Shown piece by piece: positions 1 through 7,166 of a DNA stretch of 40,819 bases. The stretch lies in assembly GCA_913049815.1 (NCBI GenBank), contig CAJWYI010000008.1, positions 1 through 40,819 of the forward strand, in the 5' to 3' direction. Under the pieces are notes generated by a model. The model was not told the DNA's origin, made no database searches, and worked only from the letters and a program-made list of their open reading frames with translations. How positions within the stretch are numbered: the first letter of the stretch is position 1; each line of letters starts with the position of its first letter. This DNA comes from an uncultured Gammaproteobacteria bacterium (GTDB taxonomy: Bacteria; Pseudomonadota; Gammaproteobacteria; Pseudomonadales; Azotimanducaceae). The position numbers and the translations under genes were made by a program.

Positions 1-471
1 GAGCGTATGAAACAGACCCTCGACGATGAAACGGTCCAGGTGCAGCCCCTGCTGGTGCCGTTGACACTCCATCTGAGCGAAAAGGAATGTGACCTTATTG
101 AAATCTTCAGTGCACAGTTGACCGAGTTCGGGTTGTATGTCGCCCGGATGGGCGTCGAGTCTGCAAAGATAGAGGCGATCCCAGCACTTTTGCTCCGTTC
201 GGAGGCTGAACAGCTAGTTCGGGATGTGATGGCTGATGTGACCACATTCGGTACAAGTGAACGCCTGACACAGCATCGCGATCAGCTCCTGGCGACTATG
301 GCATGTCATGGCGCGGTCAGGGCTAATCGGCAACTGAGTATCAAAGAGATGAATGCACTGCTACGTGACATCGAGCAGACCGAACGCAGTGGGCAGTGTA
401 ATCACGGTAGACCGACGTGGATTGAGCAGCCTTTGTCTGCGCTTGATCGATTATTCCTGCGAGGTCAGTGA
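1..471 (+). CDS. mutL: DNA mismatch repair protein MutL, C-terminal part (5' end outside window)
   Basis: The reading frame is open from the first base, so this is the 3' end of a longer gene; the ATG at 7 is internal. About 155 residues remain, and they match the MutL C-terminal dimerisation domain. The clearest marks are the block ACHGAVRANRQLS and, near the end, the strongly conserved TERSGQCNHGRPTW. MutL couples MutS mismatch recognition to downstream repair; the N-terminal GHKL ATPase lies upstream of the window. The TGA stop sits just before the start of miaA, the usual mutL-miaA neighbour pair in gammaproteobacteria. Identification is firm; only the missing 5' end is unknown. Confidence 0.95.
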   Translation, partial: ERMKQTLDDETVQVQPLLVPLTLHLSEKECDLIEIFSAQLTEFGLYVARMGVESAKIEAIPALLLRSEAEQLVRDVMADVTTFGTSERLTQHRDQLLATMACHGAVRANRQLSIKEMNALLRDIEQTERSGQCNHGRPTWIEQPLSALDRLFLRGQ

Positions 472-475
472 CCAA

Positions 476-1420
476 TTGTCTCCTCCGCAGTGTATCTGTC
501 TCATGGGACCGACTGCGTCTGGTAAGTCGGATCTCGCGATTCGATTGGCTCAGAAACTGGCGGATGACCGTCCCGTAGAGATAATCAGCGTTGATTCGGC
601 GATGGTCTATCGCGGTCTGGATATCGGTACGGCGAAACCAGACATCGTGGAGCGGGCGGGTATTCCGCATCACCTGATTGATATTCGAGACCCGCTGGAT
701 CCCTACTCAGCGGCAGATTTTCTGAACGACGCACGCCAATTGGTGGGTGATATTGTCAGAAAACAGCGTACTGCACTGCTCGTAGGTGGGACGATGCTGT
801 ACTTCAAGGCGCTAAAGGATGGGATTGCTGACTTACCACCCGCCGATGATACGATTCGTCGATCGATTGTGGAATTTGCTGGTCAGAATGGTTGGGCTGC
901 TGTTCACGAACGACTTCAAGTGATCGACCCGGTAGCTGCTGAACGTATACATCCTAACGACCCACAACGCTTGCAACGCGCGTTGGAGGTCTATGAGCTG
1001 ACAGGTCAATCGCTGACGACGTTGCAACAAGCCGGCAGACAGCGACAAGGGCTGGCGGGCTCAATTTGTCAGATTGCGATTGTCCCGTCAGACCGGGAAA
1101 AGCTGCATACGCGGATTGCATCTCGGTTTAAAGAAATGCTGGCCAACGGTCTGATCGAAGAGGTTGCCTGCCTGTTTGACCGAGGGGATTTAACGGCGTC
1201 GTTGCCGGCTATTCGGTCTGTAGGTTATCGACAGGTGTGGCAGCATCTGGCAGGTGAACTCAGCTATTCAGAGATGGTTGAGCTTGCGTTGATTGCAACT
1301 CGGCAGTTGGCCAAACGACAATTTACGTGGCTCCGCAGTTGGAAGGATCTCGATATTCTCTCGGCTCCTATTGAGGAGGACGCCTTGAAAATACTTAGGT
1401 CGCGCTGCATATTAAGTTAG
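476..1420 (+). CDS. miaA: tRNA dimethylallyltransferase MiaA
   Basis: MiaA transfers a dimethylallyl group to N6 of A37 in tRNAs that read codons starting with U. The P-loop GPTASGKS lies at residues 11-18, followed by DSAMVYRGLDIGTAKP, which carries the family's DSA and GTAKP signatures. The product is about 314 residues, normal for the family. The frame is open further upstream, inside mutL, but the family begins roughly ten residues before the P-loop. I therefore choose the TTG at 476, four bases after the mutL stop, with GAGG at 461-464 as a possible ribosome site; an ATG at 503 would leave only one residue before the P-loop. It lies between mutL and hfq, the standard arrangement. Confidence 0.93.
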   Translation: MSPPQCICLMGPTASGKSDLAIRLAQKLADDRPVEIISVDSAMVYRGLDIGTAKPDIVERAGIPHHLIDIRDPLDPYSAADFLNDARQLVGDIVRKQRTALLVGGTMLYFKALKDGIADLPPADDTIRRSIVEFAGQNGWAAVHERLQVIDPVAAERIHPNDPQRLQRALEVYELTGQSLTTLQQAGRQRQGLAGSICQIAIVPSDREKLHTRIASRFKEMLANGLIEEVACLFDRGDLTASLPAIRSVGYRQVWQHLAGELSYSEMVELALIATRQLAKRQFTWLRSWKDLDILSAPIEEDALKILRSRCILS

Positions 1421-1459
1421 ACGCATCTCTCTTTGAGGTGTTAGTTATCGGAGAACCAC

Positions 1460-1687
1460 ATGTCAAAGGGACAATCTCTACAAGACCCTTTCCTGAATGC
1501 CCTTAGGAAAGAAAAAGTCCCGGTGTCGATTTATCTGGTGAGTGGAATCAAACTGCAGGGTCAGATTGAATCTTTCGATCAGTTCGTGATTCTGCTGAGA
1601 AACTCCGTCAGTCAGATGATCTATAAGTCTGCGATTTCCACCGTCGTGCCGTCTCGCAACGTGAAGATCTCAGACGAAGAGGGCTAG
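1460..1687 (+). CDS. hfq: RNA chaperone Hfq (short form, variant Sm2 motif)
   Basis: A 75-residue Hfq, which as a hexamer pairs small RNAs with mRNAs. The N-terminal run [15 protein letters not shown] and the Sm1 region [14 protein letters not shown] are canonical, with Q8 and Q41 of the proximal pore present. The Sm2 motif reads [12 protein letters not shown] where the family has YKHAIST: the proximal-face His57 is Ser (codon TCT). The rim patch reads RKEK rather than RRER, which conserves charge. The long disordered tail of enterobacterial Hfq is absent, as in many other gammaproteobacteria. It lies 39 bases after miaA and shortly before hflX, the usual order. Confidence 0.97.
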   Translation: MSKGQSLQDPFLNALRKEKVPVSIYLVSGIKLQGQIESFDQFVILLRNSVSQMIYKSAISTVVPSRNVKISDEEG

Positions 1688-1725
1688 CGCACCTAGGAGC
1701 AAGCTGGCCGCGATAGGTATAAAGC

Positions 1726-3009
1726 ATGTCAGTGTTTTTTGACCGCCCAGCCACCGGAACACGGGCGCTACTTGTCAACGTCGTACAAGATGATGAAACT
1801 GAGCAAGAGCTCAATGAACTCGCGGTTTCGGCGGGCCTCTTACCTGTATTACGGGTGCGTGCTCCCCGTCGGGTTCCGGACCCAAGAACGTATGTTGGTG
1901 TTGGAAAGCTTGATGAAATTTCGGGCCTCGTCAGGCATTGTGATGCCGGTATCGTCCTGTTCGACGTTGAACTGACGCCCACACAGGAGCGCAGCCTTGA
2001 GGCTTCGCTTGAAAACCGCGTGCTGAGTCGTACAGGGTTAATTCTAGAAATCTTCGCACGTCGTGCCCGGACCCATGAAGGACATCTTCAGGTTGAACTC
2101 GCTCAGATGCAGCACCTTTACTCACGGCTAGTGCGTGGGTGGACCCACCTGGATAGACAGCGAGGCGGCTCTGGCCGCACAGGAGGCGGCAGTATGGGGG
2201 TCGCAGGAGCTGGAGAAACTCAGCTCGAGGCCGACCAGAGGATGGTGCGAACCCGTATCAGCAAAATAAACAGTCGACTTGATCGTGTTCGAACGCAACG
2301 GCAACAGAGTCGGCGGTCGAGAAGCCGCGCCAATGTCAGCACAATCTCACTGGTGGGCTATACTAATGCGGGAAAATCGACTTTGTTCAATAGCGTATGT
2401 GAATCCGATGTGCATGCGGCAGACCAGTTATTCGCGACGCTAGATCCGACGTTTCGCAAGCTGCAACTTCCCGTCATCGGCGAGGCAATCCTGGCCGATA
2501 CCGTGGGATTTATTCGTCGTCTGCCGCACGACCTGGTGGATGCGTTTCGTGCAACATTAGAAGAGGTGTGTCAGGCTGACCTCCTGTTGCATGTGGTGGA
2601 TGCGTCCTATCCGGATTACCAGCAACGTATCCAAGAGGTAGATGAAGTGCTTTCGAGCATTGGTGCTGGACAGGTGCCCCAGTTGCTCATTTTTAACAAA
2701 ATCGATGCGGTCGCACATGAGGCGAGGATTGATCGCAACCCAACGGGTTTGCCAGGACGTGTTTGGTTGTCAGCTCAGACCGGCGAGGGTGTACCGGCAC
2801 TTCTTGAAGCTCTGAGCGAACGATTGGGTCAGGGGGTTGTGGAAGGGGCAGTTTGGTTGATGCCGCATCAGGGCAACCTTAGAGCCGCACTCTATGATTT
2901 GGGCGATGTGCTGTCAGAGCAGATTGGCGAGGATGGATCGATTATCTTGCAGGTCCGCATTGAGCAGTATCGGCTTGATCGGCTAGGTCTCTCGCTGTCG
3001 CAACCTTAA
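1726..3009 (+). CDS. hflX: GTPase HflX, ribosome-splitting factor
   Basis: HflX is a ribosome-associated GTPase that splits stalled or heat-damaged 70S particles. Of 427 residues, the N-terminal half is the HflX-specific domain, with the glycine-rich GGGSMGVAGAGETQLE segment that precedes a basic helical stretch (SRLDRVRTQRQQSRR). The GTPase domain follows: G1 loop GYTNAGKST from residue 211, G3 DTVGF near 258 and G4 NKID near 324. Start ATG 1726 fits the usual length. The stop codon lies inside the left arm of an 11-base inverted repeat (3004-3014) that begins a structured intergenic element. Confidence 0.96.
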   Translation: MSVFFDRPATGTRALLVNVVQDDETEQELNELAVSAGLLPVLRVRAPRRVPDPRTYVGVGKLDEISGLVRHCDAGIVLFDVELTPTQERSLEASLENRVLSRTGLILEIFARRARTHEGHLQVELAQMQHLYSRLVRGWTHLDRQRGGSGRTGGGSMGVAGAGETQLEADQRMVRTRISKINSRLDRVRTQRQQSRRSRSRANVSTISLVGYTNAGKSTLFNSVCESDVHAADQLFATLDPTFRKLQLPVIGEAILADTVGFIRRLPHDLVDAFRATLEEVCQADLLLHVVDASYPDYQQRIQEVDEVLSSIGAGQVPQLLIFNKIDAVAHEARIDRNPTGLPGRVWLSAQTGEGVPALLEALSERLGQGVVEGAVWLMPHQGNLRAALYDLGDVLSEQIGEDGSIILQVRIEQYRLDRLGLSLSQP

Positions 3010-3080
3010 TCTTTTCAAACTCCTGACACCGGCTGACGTTGAAGAACGGTGGTGAGTACCCCATGTACTAAAGATTAAGG
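3004..3080 (+). repeat. Structured element between hflX and hflK: 11-base inverted repeat enclosing inner hairpins
   Basis: The arms CCTTAATCTTT (3004-3014) and AAAGATTAAGG (3070-3080) are perfect complements. Between them lie two further stems: CACCG/CGGTG (3027-3031 with 3047-3051) and AGTAC/GTACT (3055-3059 with 3065-3069, loop CCCAT). Together they could fold as a three-way junction of 77 nt. There is no U-tract after the 3' arm, so it does not look like an intrinsic terminator. The left arm includes the hflX stop codon. Function is unknown to me; an RNA processing or mRNA-stability element is one possibility. Confidence 0.5.
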
Positions 3081-3209
3081 CGCGTCGAATCATCGCGCTC
3101 GGGCGTATGACTTTGTTTTTTGTTAATGTGACAATACGCTTCTGCTTGTATCGGGCTGCACGATGTATGCTAGGACAATGCGAAGGTTGCCAGTCAGGTG
3201 GAGAGAGAA

Positions 3210-4358
3210 ATGGCATGGAATGAACCCGGTGGTGGGAACCAAGGCGGTGATCGTGATCCCTGGGGAAATCGTGATGACCAGGGTCCTCCGGACCTTGATG
3301 AGGCGTTTCGAAAGCTCCAAAACAATCTATCTGGAATGTTTGGCGGCGGCCGTGGTGGCTCGGGTTCTGGTGGTGCTCGAACACCATCGCTAAACCTGAA
3401 CTTGCTGTGGCTGGCGCTGGGGGTACTGCTACTCGTCTGGTTGCTAGCAGGTGTGTACACCCTCGACGAGCAGGAGCGCGGCGTTGTCTTGCGGTTCGGT
3501 GAGGTTCAAGACGAAATCATTTTACCGGGTTTGCATTGGAATCCGCCGATCATTGATGAAGTGAAGTTTGATAACGCGACTCAGGTTCGATCAGTACAGC
3601 ATAATGCTGAAATGCTCACAGAGGACGAAAATATCGTCAAGGTCAGGATGTCGGTTCAGTACGTCATCTTCGATATCAAAGCGTTTCTGCTGCGGGTCAA
3701 AAATCCTGAGATAAGTCTCAGGGAATCCATGGAGAGTGCCCTGAGACATGAAGTGGGCAGTGCATCGATGAATGATGTCCTTACTGAAGGTCGAGCCGTC
3801 TTGGGGCTTGCTGTCAAAGAACGACTTCAGACCTATATGAATCGGTACAACACGGGGATTGAGGTCACTCAGGTGAATATCGATGACACTGCGCCACCGG
3901 ATGCAGTTAAGGCAGCTTTCGACGACGTTATCAAGGCGCGAGAGGATGAAGTGCGGTTCAGGAATGAGGCGAACGCGTACGCTAATCAAATTGTTCCTGA
4001 GGCTCGTGGTCAGGCCCAGCGTCTATTGGAAGAGGCGCAGGCTTATCAGCAATCAAAAATTGCCGAGTCACGAGGTGAGGCAGAGCGCTTCAACAAATTG
4101 CTCGCCGAGTACGCGCTTGCGCCTGAAGTTACCCGAGAACGAATCTATCTGGATACGCTTGAGTCCGTAATGAGTAACTCGACTAAAGTGATGGTCGATG
4201 TTGATGGTGGCAACAACCTGCTATACCTGCCTCTTGACAAGATCATGCAGTCGACAGCGGACAGCAATGATCGTAGGACGCCAACCTACACTCCGTCCAA
4301 CTCGTCAAATGATCGGCGGGAGACCAACCGTCCCACCAGTCGTCGCACCGATCGATAA
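3210..4358 (+). CDS. hflK: FtsH protease modulator HflK
   Basis: HflK and HflC form a membrane cage of SPFH proteins around FtsH and modulate its proteolysis. The product is about 382 residues. It begins MAWNEPGGG and has the family's Gly-rich cytoplasmic leader (DRDPWG, then GMFGGGRGGSGSGG), a single membrane segment at about 64-84 (LNLLWLALGVLLLVW), an SPFH domain, and a coiled region with EARGQAQRLLEEAQAY. I choose ATG 3210 rather than the in-frame GTG at 3198 because HflK proteins start MAWN and GGAGAG lies just upstream. The C-terminal tail is rich in Thr, Ser, Asn and Arg. hflC follows after 12 bases. Confidence 0.96.
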   Translation: MAWNEPGGGNQGGDRDPWGNRDDQGPPDLDEAFRKLQNNLSGMFGGGRGGSGSGGARTPSLNLNLLWLALGVLLLVWLLAGVYTLDEQERGVVLRFGEVQDEIILPGLHWNPPIIDEVKFDNATQVRSVQHNAEMLTEDENIVKVRMSVQYVIFDIKAFLLRVKNPEISLRESMESALRHEVGSASMNDVLTEGRAVLGLAVKERLQTYMNRYNTGIEVTQVNIDDTAPPDAVKAAFDDVIKAREDEVRFRNEANAYANQIVPEARGQAQRLLEEAQAYQQSKIAESRGEAERFNKLLAEYALAPEVTRERIYLDTLESVMSNSTKVMVDVDGGNNLLYLPLDKIMQSTADSNDRRTPTYTPSNSSNDRRETNRPTSRRTDR

Positions 4359-4370
4359 GGAAAATTAGAT

Positions 4371-5240
4371 ATGAGCTTCAGATCCATACTTTTGCTGATT
4401 GTGCTCGGTGGCGTTGCGCTCGTTGGTTACAACAGTATCTATGTCGTCACTGAACTGCAGCGCGCTGTATTACTTCAGTTCGGCGAACTGGTTGAAGGCA
4501 ACCTTGCACCAGGGCTGCACTTTAAGAAGCCCTTCATTAATGATGTTGTGCGCTTTGATGCGCGGGTACTGACCTTAGATGCAAGACCTGAGCGGTTCCT
4601 GACGCTGGAGAAGAAAGCGGTCATCGTGGACTCTTTTGCGAAGTTCAAAGTTGATGACGCAGCGAAGTTCTATACGTCCACATCGGGTGACGAAACCCGC
4701 GCCGAGTCTTTGCTTTCACAGCGAATTAATACTGGGCTGCGAAATGAAATCAGCATGAGGTCTCTGCATGAGGTTGTGTCTGGCGAACGTGATCAGTTGA
4801 TGAATATTCTCACAAAAGCGCTAAATGAGGTGGCTCGTGAAGAACTGGGCGTCGAGATTGTAGATGTGCGGGTAAAACGCATCGACTTGCCCGACGAGGT
4901 TAGTGACTCCGTGTATGAACGGATGAACACCGAAAGGGACATTGAAGCAAGAGAGCACCGCGCTCAAGGGCAAGAGCTGGCTGCGGGGATTCGTGCGGAC
5001 GCAGACAAACAACAGTCGGTAATTCTTGCAGAAGCTTATGCTGAAGCGGAAGAAATCCGTGGTGAAGGGGATGCGCAGGCTGCGGCTATCTATGCAGCGG
5101 CCTACAAAAAAGATCCGGAATTCTACAAGTTCAATCGCAGCATGCAGGCATATGCGACGACGTTCGCAGACAAGGGTGATATTATCCTTGTCCAACCGGA
5201 CAGTGATTTCTTTAAGTACCTGAAGAACTCAACGCAATAG
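4371..5240 (+). CDS. hflC: FtsH protease modulator HflC
   Basis: Partner of HflK in the periplasm-facing SPFH complex that regulates FtsH. Of 289 residues, the N-terminal membrane anchor lies at about 4-22 (RSILLLIVLGGVALVGY). The SPFH domain follows, with LQFGELVEGNLAPGLHFKKP and the HflC-like stretch VKRIDLPDEVSDSVYERM, and the end is YKKDPEFYKFNRSMQAY. Length and ends match the family. It is only 12 bases after hflK and has the purine-rich AAGGAAAA before its ATG, so the two genes are one transcription unit, as is usual. Confidence 0.96.
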   Translation: MSFRSILLLIVLGGVALVGYNSIYVVTELQRAVLLQFGELVEGNLAPGLHFKKPFINDVVRFDARVLTLDARPERFLTLEKKAVIVDSFAKFKVDDAAKFYTSTSGDETRAESLLSQRINTGLRNEISMRSLHEVVSGERDQLMNILTKALNEVAREELGVEIVDVRVKRIDLPDEVSDSVYERMNTERDIEAREHRAQGQELAAGIRADADKQQSVILAEAYAEAEEIRGEGDAQAAAIYAAAYKKDPEFYKFNRSMQAYATTFADKGDIILVQPDSDFFKYLKNSTQ

Positions 5241-5259
5241 CTAGCTCTGGAGTGCCACG

Positions 5260-5448
5260 ATGTGGCATGACTTGGGTACTGCTTTGTGCCTCGTTCTGAT
5301 CATAGAAGGCATCGTACCATTCCTATATCCTAACCGATGGAAGAAAATGGCAACGCGCATGGCGGATGTTGACGCCAGTGCGATGCGTATTGGCGGTTTC
5401 ATCAGTATGTTAGTGGGTACGTTGCTACTGGTTCTGATCAGGGGGTGA
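5260..5448 (+). CDS. Small inner-membrane protein, DUF2065 (YjeT family)
   Basis: A 62-residue protein with two hydrophobic segments, at about 4-21 (DLGTALCLVLIIEGIVPF) and 44-61 (IGGFISMLVGTLLLVLI). They are separated by a short basic loop starting PNRWKK. The EGI-P-F-YPNRWK pattern is typical of DUF2065 proteins, which sit directly after hflC in many gammaproteobacteria. That position supports the call and suggests a link to the HflKC-FtsH membrane complex, but no biochemical role is known to me. TGGAG lies upstream of the ATG. Confidence 0.88.
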   Translation: MWHDLGTALCLVLIIEGIVPFLYPNRWKKMATRMADVDASAMRIGGFISMLVGTLLLVLIRG

Positions 5449-5504
5449 ACACCTGAGTCTATGGCACTCCCCATGACCGAGTTGTTGGAAAGTGATCAAT
5501 CAAG

Positions 5505-6668
5505 ATGAGTGACTCGAATCGCTGGCTGTTACCGGACGGCGTTGAGGATCTACTGCCACCATTGGCGGGGGATCTGGAAAGCCTTCGGCAGCGTTTACTG
5601 GGTCTGTTTGAGCGCTGTGGGTATGAAATCGTGATTCCGCCGCTGGTTGAGTTTGTGGATTCACTGCTGACGGGGACGGGGCAGGATCTTGATCTCAAGA
5701 CCTTCAAGTTTACCGACCAGACATCTGGACGACTGATTGGTGTTCGTGCCGACATGACGCCTCAGGTGGCACGTATCGATGCGCACAGTCTGAATCGATC
5801 AGAAACAACACGGCTTTGTTACACAGGAACGTTATTGCATGCGCAAGCAGAGCACATGCTTGCGTCTCGTACCCCCATCCGTGTTGGCGCTGAGTTGTTT
5901 GGTGATACGGGTATATCTGGTGACCTCGAGATAATCAGTCTTATGGTGCAGGCTGCCAGAGAAGCAGGATTGGAGGAGCTGCGTCTAGAAATTGGTGATG
6001 TTGGTGTATTTCTGGAATTGCTCGCTGACAGCCAGATTTCGGGAGATCAGGTGTCAACACTCTTTGATCTGATACAGAAAAAAGCGCCACGAGACCTCGA
6101 AGCTGTGGTCAGTGAGATGGCATTGCCAGATGAGATCACAACCGCCATGGTCGTCTTACCTTCGCTATTTGGCGGAGACGAAGTCATCGAGGCTGCATTA
6201 CGTTACTTTGGCGCTTTCCCTACGATTCTGCGTCGGCTTGACGCTTTGTCAGCGGTGTTACGCGGTTTGGAACAACGGTTCGATGATATCGATATTTATG
6301 TTGATCTCAGTGAACTGCGCGGACTTGGCTATCACACTGGCCTTGTTTTTGCTGCCTATGCCGGACACCGAAGTGATGTGATTGCTAGAGGTGGTCGATA
6401 CGATGATGTCGGCAAGGTTTTTGGGCGTGCACGAGGCGCGACAGGGTTTGATATGGATCTCCGCGGGTTAGTTGAGATGCAGACACGGCCTACGGACACG
6501 AGACAGAGTGTCCTTGCTCCGGTAGGGTCCGTTCCGGCGCCGGACGACCTTTGGCGGACGATCGTTAAACTACGTGACGAAGGTTATGTTGTTGTTGAGG
6601 CGGCCGGTACACCGCCACCCACGGACCGGACGCTCTATCATGACGGTGAGCGTTGGACTCTTAAATAA
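5505..6668 (+). CDS. hisZ: ATP phosphoribosyltransferase regulatory subunit HisZ
   Basis: HisZ resembles a catalytically inactive histidyl-tRNA synthetase and is required with short-form HisG for the first step of histidine synthesis. The 387-residue protein has the class II synthetase-like core: WLLPDGVEDLLPP at the start, RADMTPQVARI (motif 2-like), YTGTLLHAQ, and later GGRYDDVGKVFG. The product ends at WTLK with no anticodon-binding domain, as expected for HisZ rather than HisS. Its presence predicts a short HisG elsewhere in the genome. In related bacteria purA follows hisZ; here it does not. Confidence 0.94.
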   Translation: MSDSNRWLLPDGVEDLLPPLAGDLESLRQRLLGLFERCGYEIVIPPLVEFVDSLLTGTGQDLDLKTFKFTDQTSGRLIGVRADMTPQVARIDAHSLNRSETTRLCYTGTLLHAQAEHMLASRTPIRVGAELFGDTGISGDLEIISLMVQAAREAGLEELRLEIGDVGVFLELLADSQISGDQVSTLFDLIQKKAPRDLEAVVSEMALPDEITTAMVVLPSLFGGDEVIEAALRYFGAFPTILRRLDALSAVLRGLEQRFDDIDIYVDLSELRGLGYHTGLVFAAYAGHRSDVIARGGRYDDVGKVFGRARGATGFDMDLRGLVEMQTRPTDTRQSVLAPVGSVPAPDDLWRTIVKLRDEGYVVVEAAGTPPPTDRTLYHDGERWTLK

Positions 6669-6967
6669 GCGTAGGTTTCCGTTCCATTAGAACGAACTAG
6701 CCGCGCGAACGGTGAATGACTCCGCAGTTCAGTTCGATGTAACTCGGGAGGAAGATCTCCGCCTGAGCACTGGCAGGAAATGTGCCTGCCGCTAAGACGC
6801 CAACCTTCCCTGTTGCGTCAACAGCTTATCCTGCAACAAAAGTGACGCCGCCACGAGGTGCCGCGCGTATCCCCAACGTGCAGTTGAAGTTGATTAAAAG
6901 GAGGTTTTGACAAAGTCACGGGAGCTGTGCGTTGCGCGATGGTCGGTTATGTCGTCTTGCAGGATCG
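6669..6967. other. Gap between hisZ and tRNA-Leu: no gene seen, several small hairpins
   Basis: About 300 bases with no credible coding frame on either strand. I looked for purA, which normally stands here, and found no recognisable fragment. The sequence has several local inverted repeats: GGCAGG/CCTGCC (6772-6777 with 6785-6790, 7-nt loop), TGTTGC/GCAACA around 6810-6840, and GTTC/GAAC near 6683. The AAAAGGAGG at about 6896 resembles a ribosome site but leads to no plausible gene. It could hold a small RNA, but I have no direct support for that. Confidence 0.4.
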
Positions 6968-7054
6968 TGGTGCCGAGGAGAGGACTTGAACCTCCACGGG
7001 GTTACCCCCACTAGCACCTGAAGCTAGCGTGTCTACCAATTTCACCACCTCGGC
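6968..7054 (-). tRNA. tRNA-Leu(CAG)
   Basis: Read on the minus strand, this is an 87-nt tRNA with a perfect seven-pair acceptor stem (GCCGAGG with CCTCGGC), discriminator A and an encoded CCA. The anticodon stem is CTAGC/GCTAG around loop TTCAGGT, giving anticodon CAG, which reads CUG. The long variable arm is that of a class II leucine tRNA, and the T arm carries GGTTCAAGTCC. All conserved positions I checked are intact. It is transcribed against the neighbouring genes from a promoter at 7067-7096. Confidence 0.97.
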
Positions 7055-7066
7055 ATGAGGCGCGGA

Positions 7067-7096
7067 AGATTACTAGGGGGGTATCGACCGTGTCAA
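7067..7096 (-). promoter_or_regulatory. Sigma-70 promoter for tRNA-Leu
   Basis: On the minus strand there is a perfect -35 TTGACA (7091-7096), an 18-base spacer and a -10 TAATCT (7067-7072). The bases after it (TCCGCGCC) form a G+C-rich discriminator of the kind seen at stringently controlled stable-RNA promoters. Transcription would begin a few bases before the tRNA 5' end at 7054. Confidence 0.8.
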
Positions 7097-7166
7097 TCAG
7101 CACCGATGACCAGACCAGGTCCGAAACGCAGGCATTTTGTATAGAACGGTCAGGTATGATGCATCT

